A stretch of 64,000 nt of DNA, from positions 62,001 to 126,000 of the forward strand of contig NZ_VDHJ01000008.1 in the NCBI RefSeq assembly GCF_006334925.1. The letters run 5' to 3'. The translations under genes and the position numbers were made by a program. The notes under the pieces are model-generated. The model ran no database searches. It was not told where the DNA came from and saw only the letters and a list, made by a program, of their open reading frames with translations. Of the stretch, positions 53,841-61,746 are shown one piece after another (the stretch's first letter is position 1; each line of letters opens with the position of its first letter). This DNA is from Corynebacterium tapiri (lineage in GTDB: Bacteria > Actinomycetota > Actinomycetes > Mycobacteriales > Mycobacteriaceae).

Positions 53841-54359
53841 GTGAGCACCCCCGCGAACGAAAACGGCCTTTTCACGGAAGGCCCGGAGAAGTTCTCCGGC
53901 AAAGTAAATTCCATCCCGCTGAGCGACGTCGACTCGACTCGCCCGGGCGAGACCTCGCTGGGCGACCTCGTTTCCAACGCCACCTCGCAGATCTCCACCC
54001 TGGTCCGCTCCGAGATTGAGCTGGCCAAGACCGAGATCGCTGGTGAGGTGAAGAAGGGCGCCATCGGCGGCGGCCTATTCGCTGTGGCAGGCGTCATTGC
54101 CCTGTACAGCTCCTTCTTCTTTTTCTTCTTCCTCGCTGAGCTGCTCGACCTCTGGCTCGATCGCTGGGCTGCCTTCCTCATCGTCTTCCTGCTCATGCTG
54201 GTCATTGCGGCCGTTGCCGCTCTGATCGGTTGGAACCGCTTTAAGAAGATCCAGAAGCCCAAGGCCACGATCGACTCGGTATCGGAAATGAAGAACCTGG
54301 TGCCGGGCAAGGCGCAGAAGAAGATCGGTGCCCGCAACGAGCACGGCCTGTACACCTAA
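53841..54359 (+). CDS. holin-like (actinobacterial holin-X / DUF1469) membrane protein
   Basis: 172-residue protein: polar N-terminus, ETSLGDLVSNATSQISTLVRSEIELAKTEI helix typical of the DUF1469/holin-X family, then two membrane helices (about residues 75-98 and 108-132, the first containing six consecutive Phe) and a basic cytoplasmic tail. Equivalent to Rv3669 by position. GTG 53841 has AAGGTAGGA 6 nt upstream. A strong terminator follows. Despite the family name there is no prophage here. Confidence 0.85.
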   Translation: MSTPANENGLFTEGPEKFSGKVNSIPLSDVDSTRPGETSLGDLVSNATSQISTLVRSEIELAKTEIAGEVKKGAIGGGLFAVAGVIALYSSFFFFFFLAELLDLWLDRWAAFLIVFLLMLVIAAVAALIGWNRFKKIQKPKATIDSVSEMKNLVPGKAQKKIGARNEHGLYT

Positions 54360-54371
54360 GCTGGCCCTAAG

Positions 54372-54405
54372 AAACCCCAGTCGCTGGTTGGCGGCTGGGG
54401 TTTTA
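54372..54405 (+). terminator. rho-independent terminator after the holin-like gene
   Basis: AAACCCCAG (54372-54380) pairs with CTGGGGTTT (54395-54403), loop 14 nt, ending in TTTTAT. Twelve nt beyond the stop codon. Confidence 0.88.
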
Positions 54406-54430
54406 TCGTTCAAAGGACGTTTTTGCACGC

Positions 54431-55363
54431 ATGGCATCTCCTAACACCGTGGCCTTTGAGGGCGACTTCGCACACACCTACCTGTACACCCGGGGTATCC
54501 GCTTGCACGTCGCACAGTCCGGAGAGCCCTCCGGCGAGCTGGTCATTCTGCTGCACGACGGGTTCGGCGCCTGGTTTGACTTCGCACACGTCATCGCACC
54601 CCTGGCCGCCCAGGGGTTCCATGTGGCAGCCCTGGACCTGCGCGGGTATGGACTCTCCGACAAGCCCCCGCTCGGCTCCGACTTCAGCGTCCGTACTCTC
54701 GCCAGCGACCTAGCGGGGGTGATACCTGCCCTTGGCCACGAGTCGGCGCACCTGGTGGGAGCTGACATCGGCGGCGCAATCGGGTGGGTGCTCGCCACGA
54801 CCCATCCCCACCTTGTCACCTCGCTAACATCCATTTCCGCAGCCCATCCCCATGATCTGCGCCGGGCCATGCGCGCCCGCCCGTGGGATTATCTGGTTCT
54901 GCTGGTACGTCAGATGATGTTGCGCTTATCTGCGCCCCTTCCCTCCCATCAGCGGCTTCTTCACTGGTTGGCTGCCCGCCACGAGCGCCTTAACGTCACC
55001 CCGGAAAACGCCCCCAGCGAGCGGGTGCAGAGCCACCTCGCGCAGCGTCACGCTGGTATTCGCGTGGATGCAGCTGCGGGTGCCATGTCCCGAATCGCCG
55101 GACTGATTGTGTCTTATGTTCCCGGAAGCAGGGCGCGCGGCCAGGTACGCTGCCCGGTCCTGCTGCTCCACCCGCCACAGTCGCTTTGGCCACGCATGCT
55201 GCGAATCATGCGCACACGCGTAGCGGAGCCTGCCTTGCTGGCCCACGACCACATCGCTGGTACCAAGAACCTGCCGCACGTGGAACGCCCGGAGGAATTC
55301 ACGCAGCGGGTCAGCGACTTTGTACGCAGCCTGCCGTGTCCACCAGCTGGGTCAGCTCAGTAA
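54431..55363 (+). CDS. alpha/beta hydrolase, epoxide hydrolase-like (EphE-like)
   Basis: 310-residue alpha/beta-fold hydrolase. Oxyanion HDGFGAWFDF (HGxP-like region altered), DLRGYGLSDKP, nucleophile elbow VGADIGG in which Asp replaces Ser, as in epoxide hydrolases and haloalkane dehalogenases, and a C-terminal histidine in NLPHVERPEEF. Cytosolic. Position equals M. tuberculosis EphE (Rv3670). ATG 54431; ribosome-binding site AAAGGA is rather far. Last 53 bp overlap the convergent marP gene. Confidence 0.82.
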   Translation: MASPNTVAFEGDFAHTYLYTRGIRLHVAQSGEPSGELVILLHDGFGAWFDFAHVIAPLAAQGFHVAALDLRGYGLSDKPPLGSDFSVRTLASDLAGVIPALGHESAHLVGADIGGAIGWVLATTHPHLVTSLTSISAAHPHDLRRAMRARPWDYLVLLVRQMMLRLSAPLPSHQRLLHWLAARHERLNVTPENAPSERVQSHLAQRHAGIRVDAAAGAMSRIAGLIVSYVPGSRARGQVRCPVLLLHPPQSLWPRMLRIMRTRVAEPALLAHDHIAGTKNLPHVERPEEFTQRVSDFVRSLPCPPAGSAQ

Positions 55364-56534
55364 CATCTCCGATGTGCGAGCGGACCTCTTCGGCTGTGAG
55401 GGCGAAGCCCATGCCTTCGACGTCGCGCGAGGCTCCGAACACCACGCCCATAACCTCGCCCTGCGGGGTGAGCAGCGGTCCACCCGAGTTGCCTTCACGG
55501 ATGGTGCCGCGCACGCTGTAGGCCTCCCGCTCAATGCTGCCCTGGGCGTAGATGTCGGCCCCGGCGATACGTAGCCGGTCTGCGATGCGGGCCGGTGCGG
55601 CCTCGAAGGGACCAGACTCGGGGTATCCCAGAACGACTGCGTCATCTCCCGACGCTGCGGGCTTGGCTGCCCACGGCAAGGGAGAGATTCCCAGGTCGGG
55701 GCTGTAAAGGACCGCGATGTCCAGCTCCGGGTCGAAGTAGACCACGTCGGCATCCTTGACGCCGAGCACGGTGTCCAGGCGCACGGAATTTGTTCCGGCC
55801 ACCACGTGGGCGTTGGTCACCACGTAATCGGGAGCGGTCACAAAACCGGATCCCATGAGGCGGCGCTGGCAGGTTTCGGCGGCACCCATAACGTGGATGA
55901 CGGAGGGACGAACCTCGGCGATGACCTGCGGGTTAGCCAGTTCCTGGTCAGGTGCCGCTACCTCGCGTCCGAGCGGGTTCGGGTCGTGATCGACCAAATG
56001 GGGCAGGCCGGCGTCGTCGATAAGCGAGGACAGTCGAGACGGCACCGAGTGCAGCCACCTCGGGGCGAGCGAATCCACCGCCCCGAGAACGCGGGAGTCC
56101 TCGATTCCGCGCGCGACGGGCGGCGCGGGCTGCTCCAAGACGCGCCCAAGGGGTTGGGCCACGAACCAGCACACCACGAGCACGACTGGCACGTGCAGAA
56201 TCGCCCCCAGCACGGAGTTGAGACGCATGGCAGCACGCGTACGGAACTGGCGGTGTACCGAATATCCCAAGTTGGCGCCGAGGTAGCTGCACAGCCACAC
56301 CACCACGACCAGCACCACCAAGGCCAGGATGAAGCTCACGCCCTGTTCCAGGGAGGAGCGCATGATGACGGGCGCGATGGCAAGCCCCAGGAAGCAACCG
56401 GCCACTACGCCAATGGCAGAGAGCACCGAGCCGATCGCGCCATGGCGCCATCCCGCGGCGAAGGCGCTCAGCGCGAATCCGATGAGGATCACGTCAACTA
56501 TCAGGCTGGCCACGTCAGTGTGCACGCTCCCCAT
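55311..56534 (-). CDS. marP: MarP-type membrane serine protease
   Basis: 407-residue protein: four N-terminal membrane helices of the CvpA type (residues about 8-130) and an extracytoplasmic trypsin-like domain with TNAHVV (His), ELDIAVL (Asp) and GNSGGPL (Ser). Two cysteines (ETCQRR and AGCVQSR) match the disulfide of MarP. In M. tuberculosis MarP is needed for acid resistance through cleavage of cell wall hydrolases. ATG 56534. Heads the marP-NUDIX-thioredoxin-nth cluster in reverse order. Its 3' end overlaps the hydrolase gene by 53 bp. Confidence 0.92.
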   Translation of the reverse strand: MGSVHTDVASLIVDVILIGFALSAFAAGWRHGAIGSVLSAIGVVAGCFLGLAIAPVIMRSSLEQGVSFILALVVLVVVVWLCSYLGANLGYSVHRQFRTRAAMRLNSVLGAILHVPVVLVVCWFVAQPLGRVLEQPAPPVARGIEDSRVLGAVDSLAPRWLHSVPSRLSSLIDDAGLPHLVDHDPNPLGREVAAPDQELANPQVIAEVRPSVIHVMGAAETCQRRLMGSGFVTAPDYVVTNAHVVAGTNSVRLDTVLGVKDADVVYFDPELDIAVLYSPDLGISPLPWAAKPAASGDDAVVLGYPESGPFEAAPARIADRLRIAGADIYAQGSIEREAYSVRGTIREGNSGGPLLTPQGEVMGVVFGASRDVEGMGFALTAEEVRSHIGDVTELTQLVDTAGCVQSR

Positions 56535-56576
56535 CTGGGTATAGACAGCAGGGCAAATGAACTGAAAGTCTACTCC

Positions 56577-57263
56577 CTAGCGCCGGCGTTCCTGGTTTCT
56601 GGAGGCATCCAGCGCGCCGGCCAGGTCCTCGACCGGACCGTGTGGGTCCAGCTCCTCGGCCCATTCCGCGGCGACCAGCACCGACTCGATCACGCTGGCC
56701 GTAAAACCCCACACCAGATAGCCGTTGTGCCAGAAGGCTGGGCCTCGGTAATTGCCGGCACCCACCTGGATGCGTTGCGCGAGCAGCTCGTCGACGGAAG
56801 CCGAGAATACGTCGTCCACCTCCACCTCACTGTGCGGAAAAACCGGTGAGGGTGAGTGCCAATGGGCAAGCACTGGGTGGACGGGGTGGTTGTTGGCGCT
56901 GACGTGCAAAGCCCCCAACACGCCCAGGGGCGTGATGTCCTCGGCCCGGGCTGCAGTTTCCTCCCAGGCTTCACGCAGCGCGCACGCCACCACGGAGCGA
57001 TCCTCCGGGTCGACCCTCCCGCCCGGCAGCGCGATCTGACCGGGGTGCGAGCGCATCGTCGGCGAGCGGTGGGTCAGGAGAAGCTGGGCCTCGTCCCGGC
57101 TATCCCCGGCAAAAAGAAGGAGGACAGCCGCGGCCCGCTTACCGCGGGGCGGATTCTGCTCATCGACCCCCAGCAGGTTGCGGGCGTAGGCGGTCGCCTG
57201 GGGCAGGCGCGCCACCGCGGGACGCAGCCACGCCGGCGCCCGTGATGGCCTCAGCGTGTCCAC
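56577..57263 (-). CDS. NUDIX hydrolase (CoA pyrophosphatase-like)
   Basis: 228-residue NUDIX protein with the NUDIX box GGRVDPEDRSVVACALREAWEETAA read as G-x5-E-x7-REAWEE and the upstream MRSHPGQIALPGG that marks the CoA/nucleoside diphosphate pyrophosphatase subgroup. Starts at GTG 57263, sharing a base with the stop of the thioredoxin-like gene (TAGTG), so translation is coupled. Equivalent to Rv3672c. Confidence 0.88.
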   Translation of the reverse strand: MDTLRPSRAPAWLRPAVARLPQATAYARNLLGVDEQNPPRGKRAAAVLLLFAGDSRDEAQLLLTHRSPTMRSHPGQIALPGGRVDPEDRSVVACALREAWEETAARAEDITPLGVLGALHVSANNHPVHPVLAHWHSPSPVFPHSEVEVDDVFSASVDELLAQRIQVGAGNYRGPAFWHNGYLVWGFTASVIESVLVAAEWAEELDPHGPVEDLAGALDASRNQERRR

Positions 57264-57838
57264 TACGACCTCCCTGCCAGCGCTTCTGCGACCTTGCTTT
57301 CAATCTGCTCCACGCTCTCGAAGGCGACGGGGATGCGGGCGACCGGCTCGCCGTCGACAAACACCACAGTGATGGGAACAACCGACGGCAGGCCCAGGGA
57401 GCCGGCGAAGCGATTGTCATTGTCCTGGTAGCTGGGCAATCCAACCCCCAGGTCATTGAGGAAGGCCGCGCCATTGCCGGCAGCCTTGTCGGCATGCACC
57501 CCAACCACCTGATGCTCTGGGTGGGCCTGCGAGTACTGCTCGAGCAACGGCAACTCCTCGCGACACGGCCCGCACCACCAGGCCCAGACGTTGGCGATGA
57601 CCACGCCCTCATTTTGCGGTCGCTGCCCCGCATTACCGCCGAGGCACTCCAGGTCAATGCCCCCTATACCGTGGGAGGGGCAATCAGGGCGCTGCGGAAC
57701 GGGGGCCGCCTGTTGGGATGCTTCTGCGCTCTGCTCGTTCGAGGTTCCCGACGAGGTCAAAAACAAGGCTGCTGCCACCACCGCGATGATGGACACCAGT
57801 GCTAGCGCGATCCCGGCGATCAGGGACTTCTTGTTCAT
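57263..57838 (-). CDS. membrane-anchored thioredoxin-like (TlpA) protein
   Basis: 191-residue extracytoplasmic thiol-disulfide protein: N-terminal membrane anchor (residues 6-27), then a thioredoxin fold with NVWAWWCGPCREELP (WCGPC active site) and cis-proline in SVVPITVV. Two more cysteines (RPDCPS, LECLGG) lie before the domain. Equivalent to Rv3673c. The ATG overlaps the nth stop (ATGA). Acts outside the cytoplasm, next to MarP, which has an extracytoplasmic disulfide. Confidence 0.9.
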   Translation of the reverse strand: MNKKSLIAGIALALVSIIAVVAAALFLTSSGTSNEQSAEASQQAAPVPQRPDCPSHGIGGIDLECLGGNAGQRPQNEGVVIANVWAWWCGPCREELPLLEQYSQAHPEHQVVGVHADKAAGNGAAFLNDLGVGLPSYQDNDNRFAGSLGLPSVVPITVVFVDGEPVARIPVAFESVEQIESKVAEALAGRS

Positions 57839-58653
57839 CGGAGTGCCTCCAGATTGTCTCGGCGCGCCAGATCCGCCTCACTCACCAAACTCTGAGCTGC
57901 GCCTGGTTCGGCCGGCCCGGCGATCCCAAAGGAGGGACAGTCCGCGGCCAAGGGGCACACCCCGCACGCGGCTTTCCGGGCATGACAGTACCTGCGTCCG
58001 TGCCAGATGATGCGCTGGGAAAAGTCGGTCCACTCTCGCTTCTCGACGCGCCTTCCCACCTCCTTCTCAATCTGCTCCGGAGTCGGTTTTTGTCCTAGCC
58101 CGTCGATTACCCGGAAGCGTGCCATCAGGCGCTGAAAGTGCGTGTCCACGGTCAGCCCGGGCTGGCCAAAAGCATTTCCGCGCACAACATGCGCGGTCTT
58201 GCGACCTACTCCGGCAAGACGAACCAGGTCATCCAGTCCCTCCGGCACCTGGCCGCCGTGCTCGGTGACCAGGCTTTGCGCCAGGCTGATGATGTTTGCC
58301 GCCTTGGCGCGGTAGAAACCAGTGGGTCGAATGATCTCCTCGACCTCCGCCGGGGAGGCGCCGGCCAATGCCGCCGCGTTGGGGAATCGTGCGAAAAGGC
58401 GCGGGGTGACCTGGTTGACGCGCACGTCGGTGGTCTGGGCGGACAGTACGGTCGCAATCAGCAGCTCGAAGGCAGAGTTAAAGTCGAGCTCCGCGTGGGC
58501 ATCCGGGTACACCGCTGCCAGCGTGCGGTTGATTCGGCGGAGCCGGCGGGTAGCACCCAGGTCCGTTTCCTTCCCGCGCGCTGCCCGGTGGGAGCCCACA
58601 CGTGGCAGGTTCGCTGGAGTCAGGCTCCCGGACGCTGTTTCAGCTGGCGACAT
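57835..58653 (-). CDS. nth: endonuclease III
   Basis: 272-residue base-excision DNA glycosylase/AP lyase for oxidised pyrimidines. Helix-hairpin-helix LAGVGRKTAHVV with catalytic Lys, VDTHFQR with catalytic Asp, and the [4Fe-4S] loop C-x6-C-x2-C-x5-C (CHARKAACGVCPLAADC). Carries an N-terminal extension of about 30 residues, usual in actinobacteria. ATG 58653 has TAATAT 8 nt upstream (58667-58662), implying a leaderless mRNA. Confidence 0.94.
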   Translation of the reverse strand: MSPAETASGSLTPANLPRVGSHRAARGKETDLGATRRLRRINRTLAAVYPDAHAELDFNSAFELLIATVLSAQTTDVRVNQVTPRLFARFPNAAALAGASPAEVEEIIRPTGFYRAKAANIISLAQSLVTEHGGQVPEGLDDLVRLAGVGRKTAHVVRGNAFGQPGLTVDTHFQRLMARFRVIDGLGQKPTPEQIEKEVGRRVEKREWTDFSQRIIWHGRRYCHARKAACGVCPLAADCPSFGIAGPAEPGAAQSLVSEADLARRDNLEALR

Positions 58654-58661
58654 ATCTCCAA

Positions 58662-58691
58662 ATATTAGTGCGCGGCGCGGCAGGTTAGGAT
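58662..58691. promoter_or_regulatory. divergent leaderless -10 boxes, nth / 40-residue peptide
   Basis: Minus strand TAATAT (58667-58662), 8 nt from the nth ATG. Plus strand TAGGAT (58686-58691), 7 nt from the ATG at 58699. Confidence 0.5.
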
Positions 58692-58698
58692 GTTGGGC

Positions 58699-58821
58699 AT
58701 GATCGTCCTACTCGTCCTGGCAGCCCCGCTCGCGCTCGCCCTCTTTACGATGTGGATGGAAAAGATGGAGTCCGCCGTGTTGCGGCGCCCGGATACGACC
58801 CCGCCCGATCCCGGCGCATGA
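58699..58821 (+). CDS. 40-residue membrane peptide between nth and glxR
   Basis: ATG 58699 to TGA 58821: MIVLLVLAAPLALALF begins directly with a membrane helix of about 17 residues, followed by a charged segment (MEKMESAVLRRPD) and a Pro-rich end. A TAGGAT box 7 nt upstream gives a leaderless promoter. In M. tuberculosis a membrane protein gene (Rv3675) occupies the same gap between nth and crp. Not long enough for standard ORF thresholds. Function unknown. Confidence 0.7.
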   Translation: MIVLLVLAAPLALALFTMWMEKMESAVLRRPDTTPPDPGA

Positions 58822-59009
58822 TACTATCTTTAAAGGTTTTGTGACTATTGCACTTTTACTTTCTCCAGCGTGACCAAAAACACGGTAAGGTAGACCGGGT
58901 AAAAGTTACATAGCATCAATCGCTAGCGCCGGACTCTCCACTACCTCGCCATTCGGAGCGCATTTTCACGGTGAATCCGGCACGCACATGTAGCCAAGAG
59001 GAAGAGCTT
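58822..59009 (+). promoter_or_regulatory. glxR upstream region with a possible GlxR site
   Basis: 188 bp, AT-rich. At 58869-58884 GTGA and CAC half-sites are separated as in the GlxR consensus TGTGA-N6-TCACA, with CA in the centre, so autoregulation is possible. A second TGTGA half-site lies at about 58841. The ribosome-binding site is GGAAGAG just before the ATG at 59010. Confidence 0.4.
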
Positions 59010-59693
59010 ATGGAAAACGTCCAGGAAATTCTCGCCCGCGCAGGAATTTTTCACGGGGTAGACCCGACGGCCGTCAACAACCTGATCAAGGAGCTGGAGA
59101 CCGTCCGTTTCACCCGCGGAACCACCATCTTCGACGAGGGCGACCCTGGCGACCGCCTCTACATCATTACCTCGGGCAAGGTGAAGCTCGCCCGCCACGC
59201 CAACGACGGCCGCGAGAACCTGCTGACCGTCATGGGCCCCTCCGACATGTTCGGCGAGCTGTCCATCTTCGATCCGGGCCCGCGCACCTCCTCGGCCGTC
59301 TGCGTCACCGAAGTTCACGCGGCAACTATGGATTCTGAGCTGCTGCGTAAGTGGATCTCTGATCACCCGGAGATCTCCCAGCAGCTGCTGCGCGTGCTGG
59401 CTCGACGCCTGCGCCGCACCAACGCGGCCCTGGCCGACCTCATCTTCACCGACGTGCCAGGCCGTGTGGCTAAGACCCTGCTGCAGCTGGCCAATCGCTT
59501 CGGCACCCAGGAGGGTGGCGCCCTGCGCGTGAACCACGATCTCACCCAGGAGGAGATCGCTCAGCTGGTAGGCGCCTCGCGCGAGACCGTGAACAAGGCG
59601 CTGGCCACGTTCGCCCACCGCGGATGGATCCGCCTGGAGGGCAAGTCGGTAGTCATCGTGGACACCGAGCACTTGGCCAAGCGCGCGCGCTAA
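59010..59693 (+). CDS. glxR: cAMP-responsive global regulator GlxR (Crp family)
   Basis: 227-residue Crp/Fnr regulator, the same length as C. glutamicum GlxR. cAMP-binding beta-roll ([40 protein letters not shown] with the Arg-Thr-Ser cAMP contact) and C-terminal helix-turn-helix ([20 protein letters not shown]). Start is the ATG at 59010 (MENVQEIL) with GGAAGAG upstream; the open frame back to 58968 is leader. GlxR controls over a hundred genes of carbon and energy metabolism. Its stop abuts the convergent MBL stop (TAATTA). Confidence 0.96.
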   Translation: MENVQEILARAGIFHGVDPTAVNNLIKELETVRFTRGTTIFDEGDPGDRLYIITSGKVKLARHANDGRENLLTVMGPSDMFGELSIFDPGPRTSSAVCVTEVHAATMDSELLRKWISDHPEISQQLLRVLARRLRRTNAALADLIFTDVPGRVAKTLLQLANRFGTQEGGALRVNHDLTQEEIAQLVGASRETVNKALATFAHRGWIRLEGKSVVIVDTEHLAKRAR

Positions 59694-60506
59694 TTACTCC
59701 TGCTCAGCGAGGTAACGCAGGGCCACTCGCGTGGACTGCTCTGCGGCACCTCGCAGCACCGGGTCGACGTCCTGGTACATGGCGTCGACCAATTCCCCGA
59801 CGCTGATGTCGCGCCCCTTGAGCTCCCACTGCTCCTTAATCTGCTGCAGACGGTAGAGACGGCGCTCGATGTACTTCTTCGCCACCGCAGACACATCCGG
59901 CTGCTCGGCACCGTGCCCGGGCAGCAGGGTGATGTCCTTGCCGCGCTCCTGCAAAATCTCGAGGGATCGCAGGTAGTCACCGAGGTCGCCATCGGTTTCG
60001 GAGATCATAGTGGTGTGGCGGCCGGCGAGCGTATCGCCGGTGATGATGCCCTCGAGCTGGGAGTTCTTAGCCTCACCGCCGTAGACGAAAAGGCTGACGG
60101 AATCGCGGGTATGGCCCGGGGTGTGCACGACCTCTACCTGAGGCGTGACATCCTCCACGGTGAGAATTTCCCCGTCGACAAGCGCCTCTCCCCCAGCACA
60201 GTAACGCGGATCGAAGGAGCGCACGGGAGCGCCGGTGAGCTGGCGGAAGCGTTCGGCACTGTCCGCGTGGTCGTAGTGACGGTGAGTCAGCACGACCAGT
60301 CCCACGCGCTCTCCCCGAGCGGCGAGCACATTGAGGTGCCCCTCATCTTCGGGGCCGGGATCAACGACGATGCTTACCTCGTCTTCAGGCGCGCGCACGA
60401 CCCAGGAATTTGTTCCCTCGAGGGCCGCGTAGCTCGGGTTCGGGCACAGCACAACGGCTGCCGAATCCGTGACCTGACGAAGCTGGCTATAAGCAGGGTG
60501 CTCCAT
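59694..60506 (-). CDS. metallo-beta-lactamase-fold hydrolase (Rv3677c-like)
   Basis: 270-residue MBL-fold protein: THRHYDHAD (HxHxDH), VHTPGHTRDS, GDTLAG and LPGHG metal ligands, plus a C-terminal winged-helix-like region (YRLQQIKEQWELKGRDISVGELVDAMYQD) found in the LACTB2-like group, which act as RNases or hydrolases. Substrate not known. ATG 60506 is preceded by TAGGCT 8 nt away, suggesting a leaderless message. 42 nt after the ridA stop. Confidence 0.85.
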   Translation of the reverse strand: MEHPAYSQLRQVTDSAAVVLCPNPSYAALEGTNSWVVRAPEDEVSIVVDPGPEDEGHLNVLAARGERVGLVVLTHRHYDHADSAERFRQLTGAPVRSFDPRYCAGGEALVDGEILTVEDVTPQVEVVHTPGHTRDSVSLFVYGGEAKNSQLEGIITGDTLAGRHTTMISETDGDLGDYLRSLEILQERGKDITLLPGHGAEQPDVSAVAKKYIERRLYRLQQIKEQWELKGRDISVGELVDAMYQDVDPVLRGAAEQSTRVALRYLAEQE

Positions 60507-60548
60507 GGGTATTAAGCCTACCGCGCATCAGGCGATGCACAGCAACTC

Positions 60549-61007
60549 TTAGACGCGCGCCTCGACGACGACCTCAACCTCAACCGGGGAGTTCTTCGGC
60601 AGCACCGCCACGCCCACAGCGGAGCGGGCGTGGATGCCGGCCTCGCCGAATACGTCGCCCACGAGCTCGGAGGCGCCGTTGGCCACCTGCGGCTGGCCGT
60701 AGAAGTCAGGGGCGGAGGCCACGAACACGACCACCTTGATCACTCGCGTGACGTTGTCCAAGCCCACCTGCGCGTCGATAGCCGCAAGAGCGTTCAGCGC
60801 GCTGGTGCGGGCGTACTCGTAGGCCTCTTTCTCCGAGATCTCTGCGCCTACCTTGCCGGTGGCGGGCAGCTGCCCATCCACGAAGGGGAGCTGGCCCGAG
60901 GTGTGCACCTGGTTTCCTACGGTTACCGCCGGCACATAGGCCGCCACTGGCGCGGCCACCGGGGGAAGCTGGAGTCCAAGCTTCTGCAATGCGCTGGTTG
61001 CCGACAT
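60549..61007 (-). CDS. ridA: RidA family deaminase
   Basis: 152-residue YjgF/YER057c/UK114 family protein that hydrolyses reactive enamine/imine intermediates. Contains HTSGQLPFVDGQLP, NALAAIDAQVG and the C-terminal ARSAVGVAVLPKNSPVEVEVVVEA with the substrate Arg. Starts 1 nt after the DUF4177 stop, so the two are coupled. Matches Rv3678c. Confidence 0.9.
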   Translation of the reverse strand: MSATSALQKLGLQLPPVAAPVAAYVPAVTVGNQVHTSGQLPFVDGQLPATGKVGAEISEKEAYEYARTSALNALAAIDAQVGLDNVTRVIKVVVFVASAPDFYGQPQVANGASELVGDVFGEAGIHARSAVGVAVLPKNSPVEVEVVVEARV

Positions 61008-61008
61008 A

Positions 61009-61164
61009 TTAGGAACGCTCCCGCTTCAAGTAGGCGATGGAGTTCTCCGGGTTCGGGCCCGGGGTCACGGTCACGAGCTCCCAGCCGTCTTCACCCCAGG
61101 TGTTCAGAATCTGGGTAGTGGCGTGGCTCAGCAGCGGAACGGTTGCGTATTCCCAAGTAGTCAT
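61009..61164 (-). CDS. DUF4177 family small protein (Rv3678A-like)
   Basis: 51-residue protein starting MTTWEYATVPLL and containing LNTWGEDGWELVTV, the DUF4177 signature of Trp-Gly/Asp-x-Gly-Trp-Glu-Leu. Function unknown. ATG 61164, TAA 61009; TAGGGT lies 6 nt upstream on the minus strand. Immediately precedes ridA (TAATATG), so it heads that unit. Confidence 0.85.
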   Translation of the reverse strand: MTTWEYATVPLLSHATTQILNTWGEDGWELVTVTPGPNPENSIAYLKRERS

Positions 61165-61177
61165 GCCCCAACCCTAC

Positions 61178-61570
61178 CTACGCAGGACGCTGGCGCTCGG
61201 TGGCAGCGATGCAGTGGGCGGCGCCGCGGCCCGGGGCGACGATCTCTCCACCCTCGGCAAGGAAACGGGCCCAGCTGGTCACGTCGGGGTTTGCCCGCAG
61301 AAGCGCACGGCGCTGGCGCTCGGTGAGACCACCCCAGACGCCAAATTCGATGCGGTTATCCAGGGCATCGGCCAGGCACTGTTGTGCCACCGCACAGGAG
61401 CCGCACACGCTGGTGGCCACGCCCCGCTGCTCAGCGCCACGCACAAACAGCGCCTCCGGATCCGCCCCGCGGCAGCGCGCCTTGGTTACCCACTGAGAAC
61501 GACGAAATTCCTCCGGAGCCTCATCAATCTTGGTATCGCGTCGAGGTGCCTCGGTGACCATCGTGCTCAT
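61178..61570 (-). CDS. whcA: WhiB family iron-sulfur redox regulator (WhcA / WhiB4-like)
   Basis: 130-residue WhiB-like protein with four cysteines for a [4Fe-4S] cluster (ARCRGAD, and C-x2-C-x5-C in VCGSCAVAQQC), the GVWGG turn and a basic C-terminal DNA-binding stretch (TERQRRALLR). In C. glutamicum WhcA next to ponA represses oxidative-stress genes; M. tuberculosis WhiB4 (Rv3681c) has the same neighbours. ATG 61570 (MSTMVTEAP) is preferred; a Met three codons in is possible, and AAGGAG is about 13 nt upstream. Confidence 0.93.
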   Translation of the reverse strand: MSTMVTEAPRRDTKIDEAPEEFRRSQWVTKARCRGADPEALFVRGAEQRGVATSVCGSCAVAQQCLADALDNRIEFGVWGGLTERQRRALLRANPDVTSWARFLAEGGEIVAPGRGAAHCIAATERQRPA

Positions 61571-61746
61571 TCGCTTCGACTGCTCCTTGTCGTGTTCGTC
61601 GTACAACAACTCGCGGCAAGTTGTTTCTTATAGAAACCCAACTACTGTCAGTGTTGGTTAAGGTTTTCACACAATTTCCACATTGTCGAACAGATCACAC
61701 ATTATGGGGTAGCTGTCAGTTCCACATCGGGGGTAGAGGCCGTAAT
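61571..61746. promoter_or_regulatory. whcA / ponA divergent intergenic region
   Basis: About 176 bp, AT-rich around 61610-61700. I see no confident -10/-35 pair in either direction; TCGAACA near 61686 is only half of a LexA-type site. TAGAGG lies 7 nt before the ponA GTG, a poor fit to TAnnnT. Confidence 0.3.

Noticed and set aside
61683..61700. LexA (SOS) box before ponA
   Set aside because: Only one TCGAACA half is present; the inverted half is absent. A similar lone half at 26485 is part of the rmlB -35.
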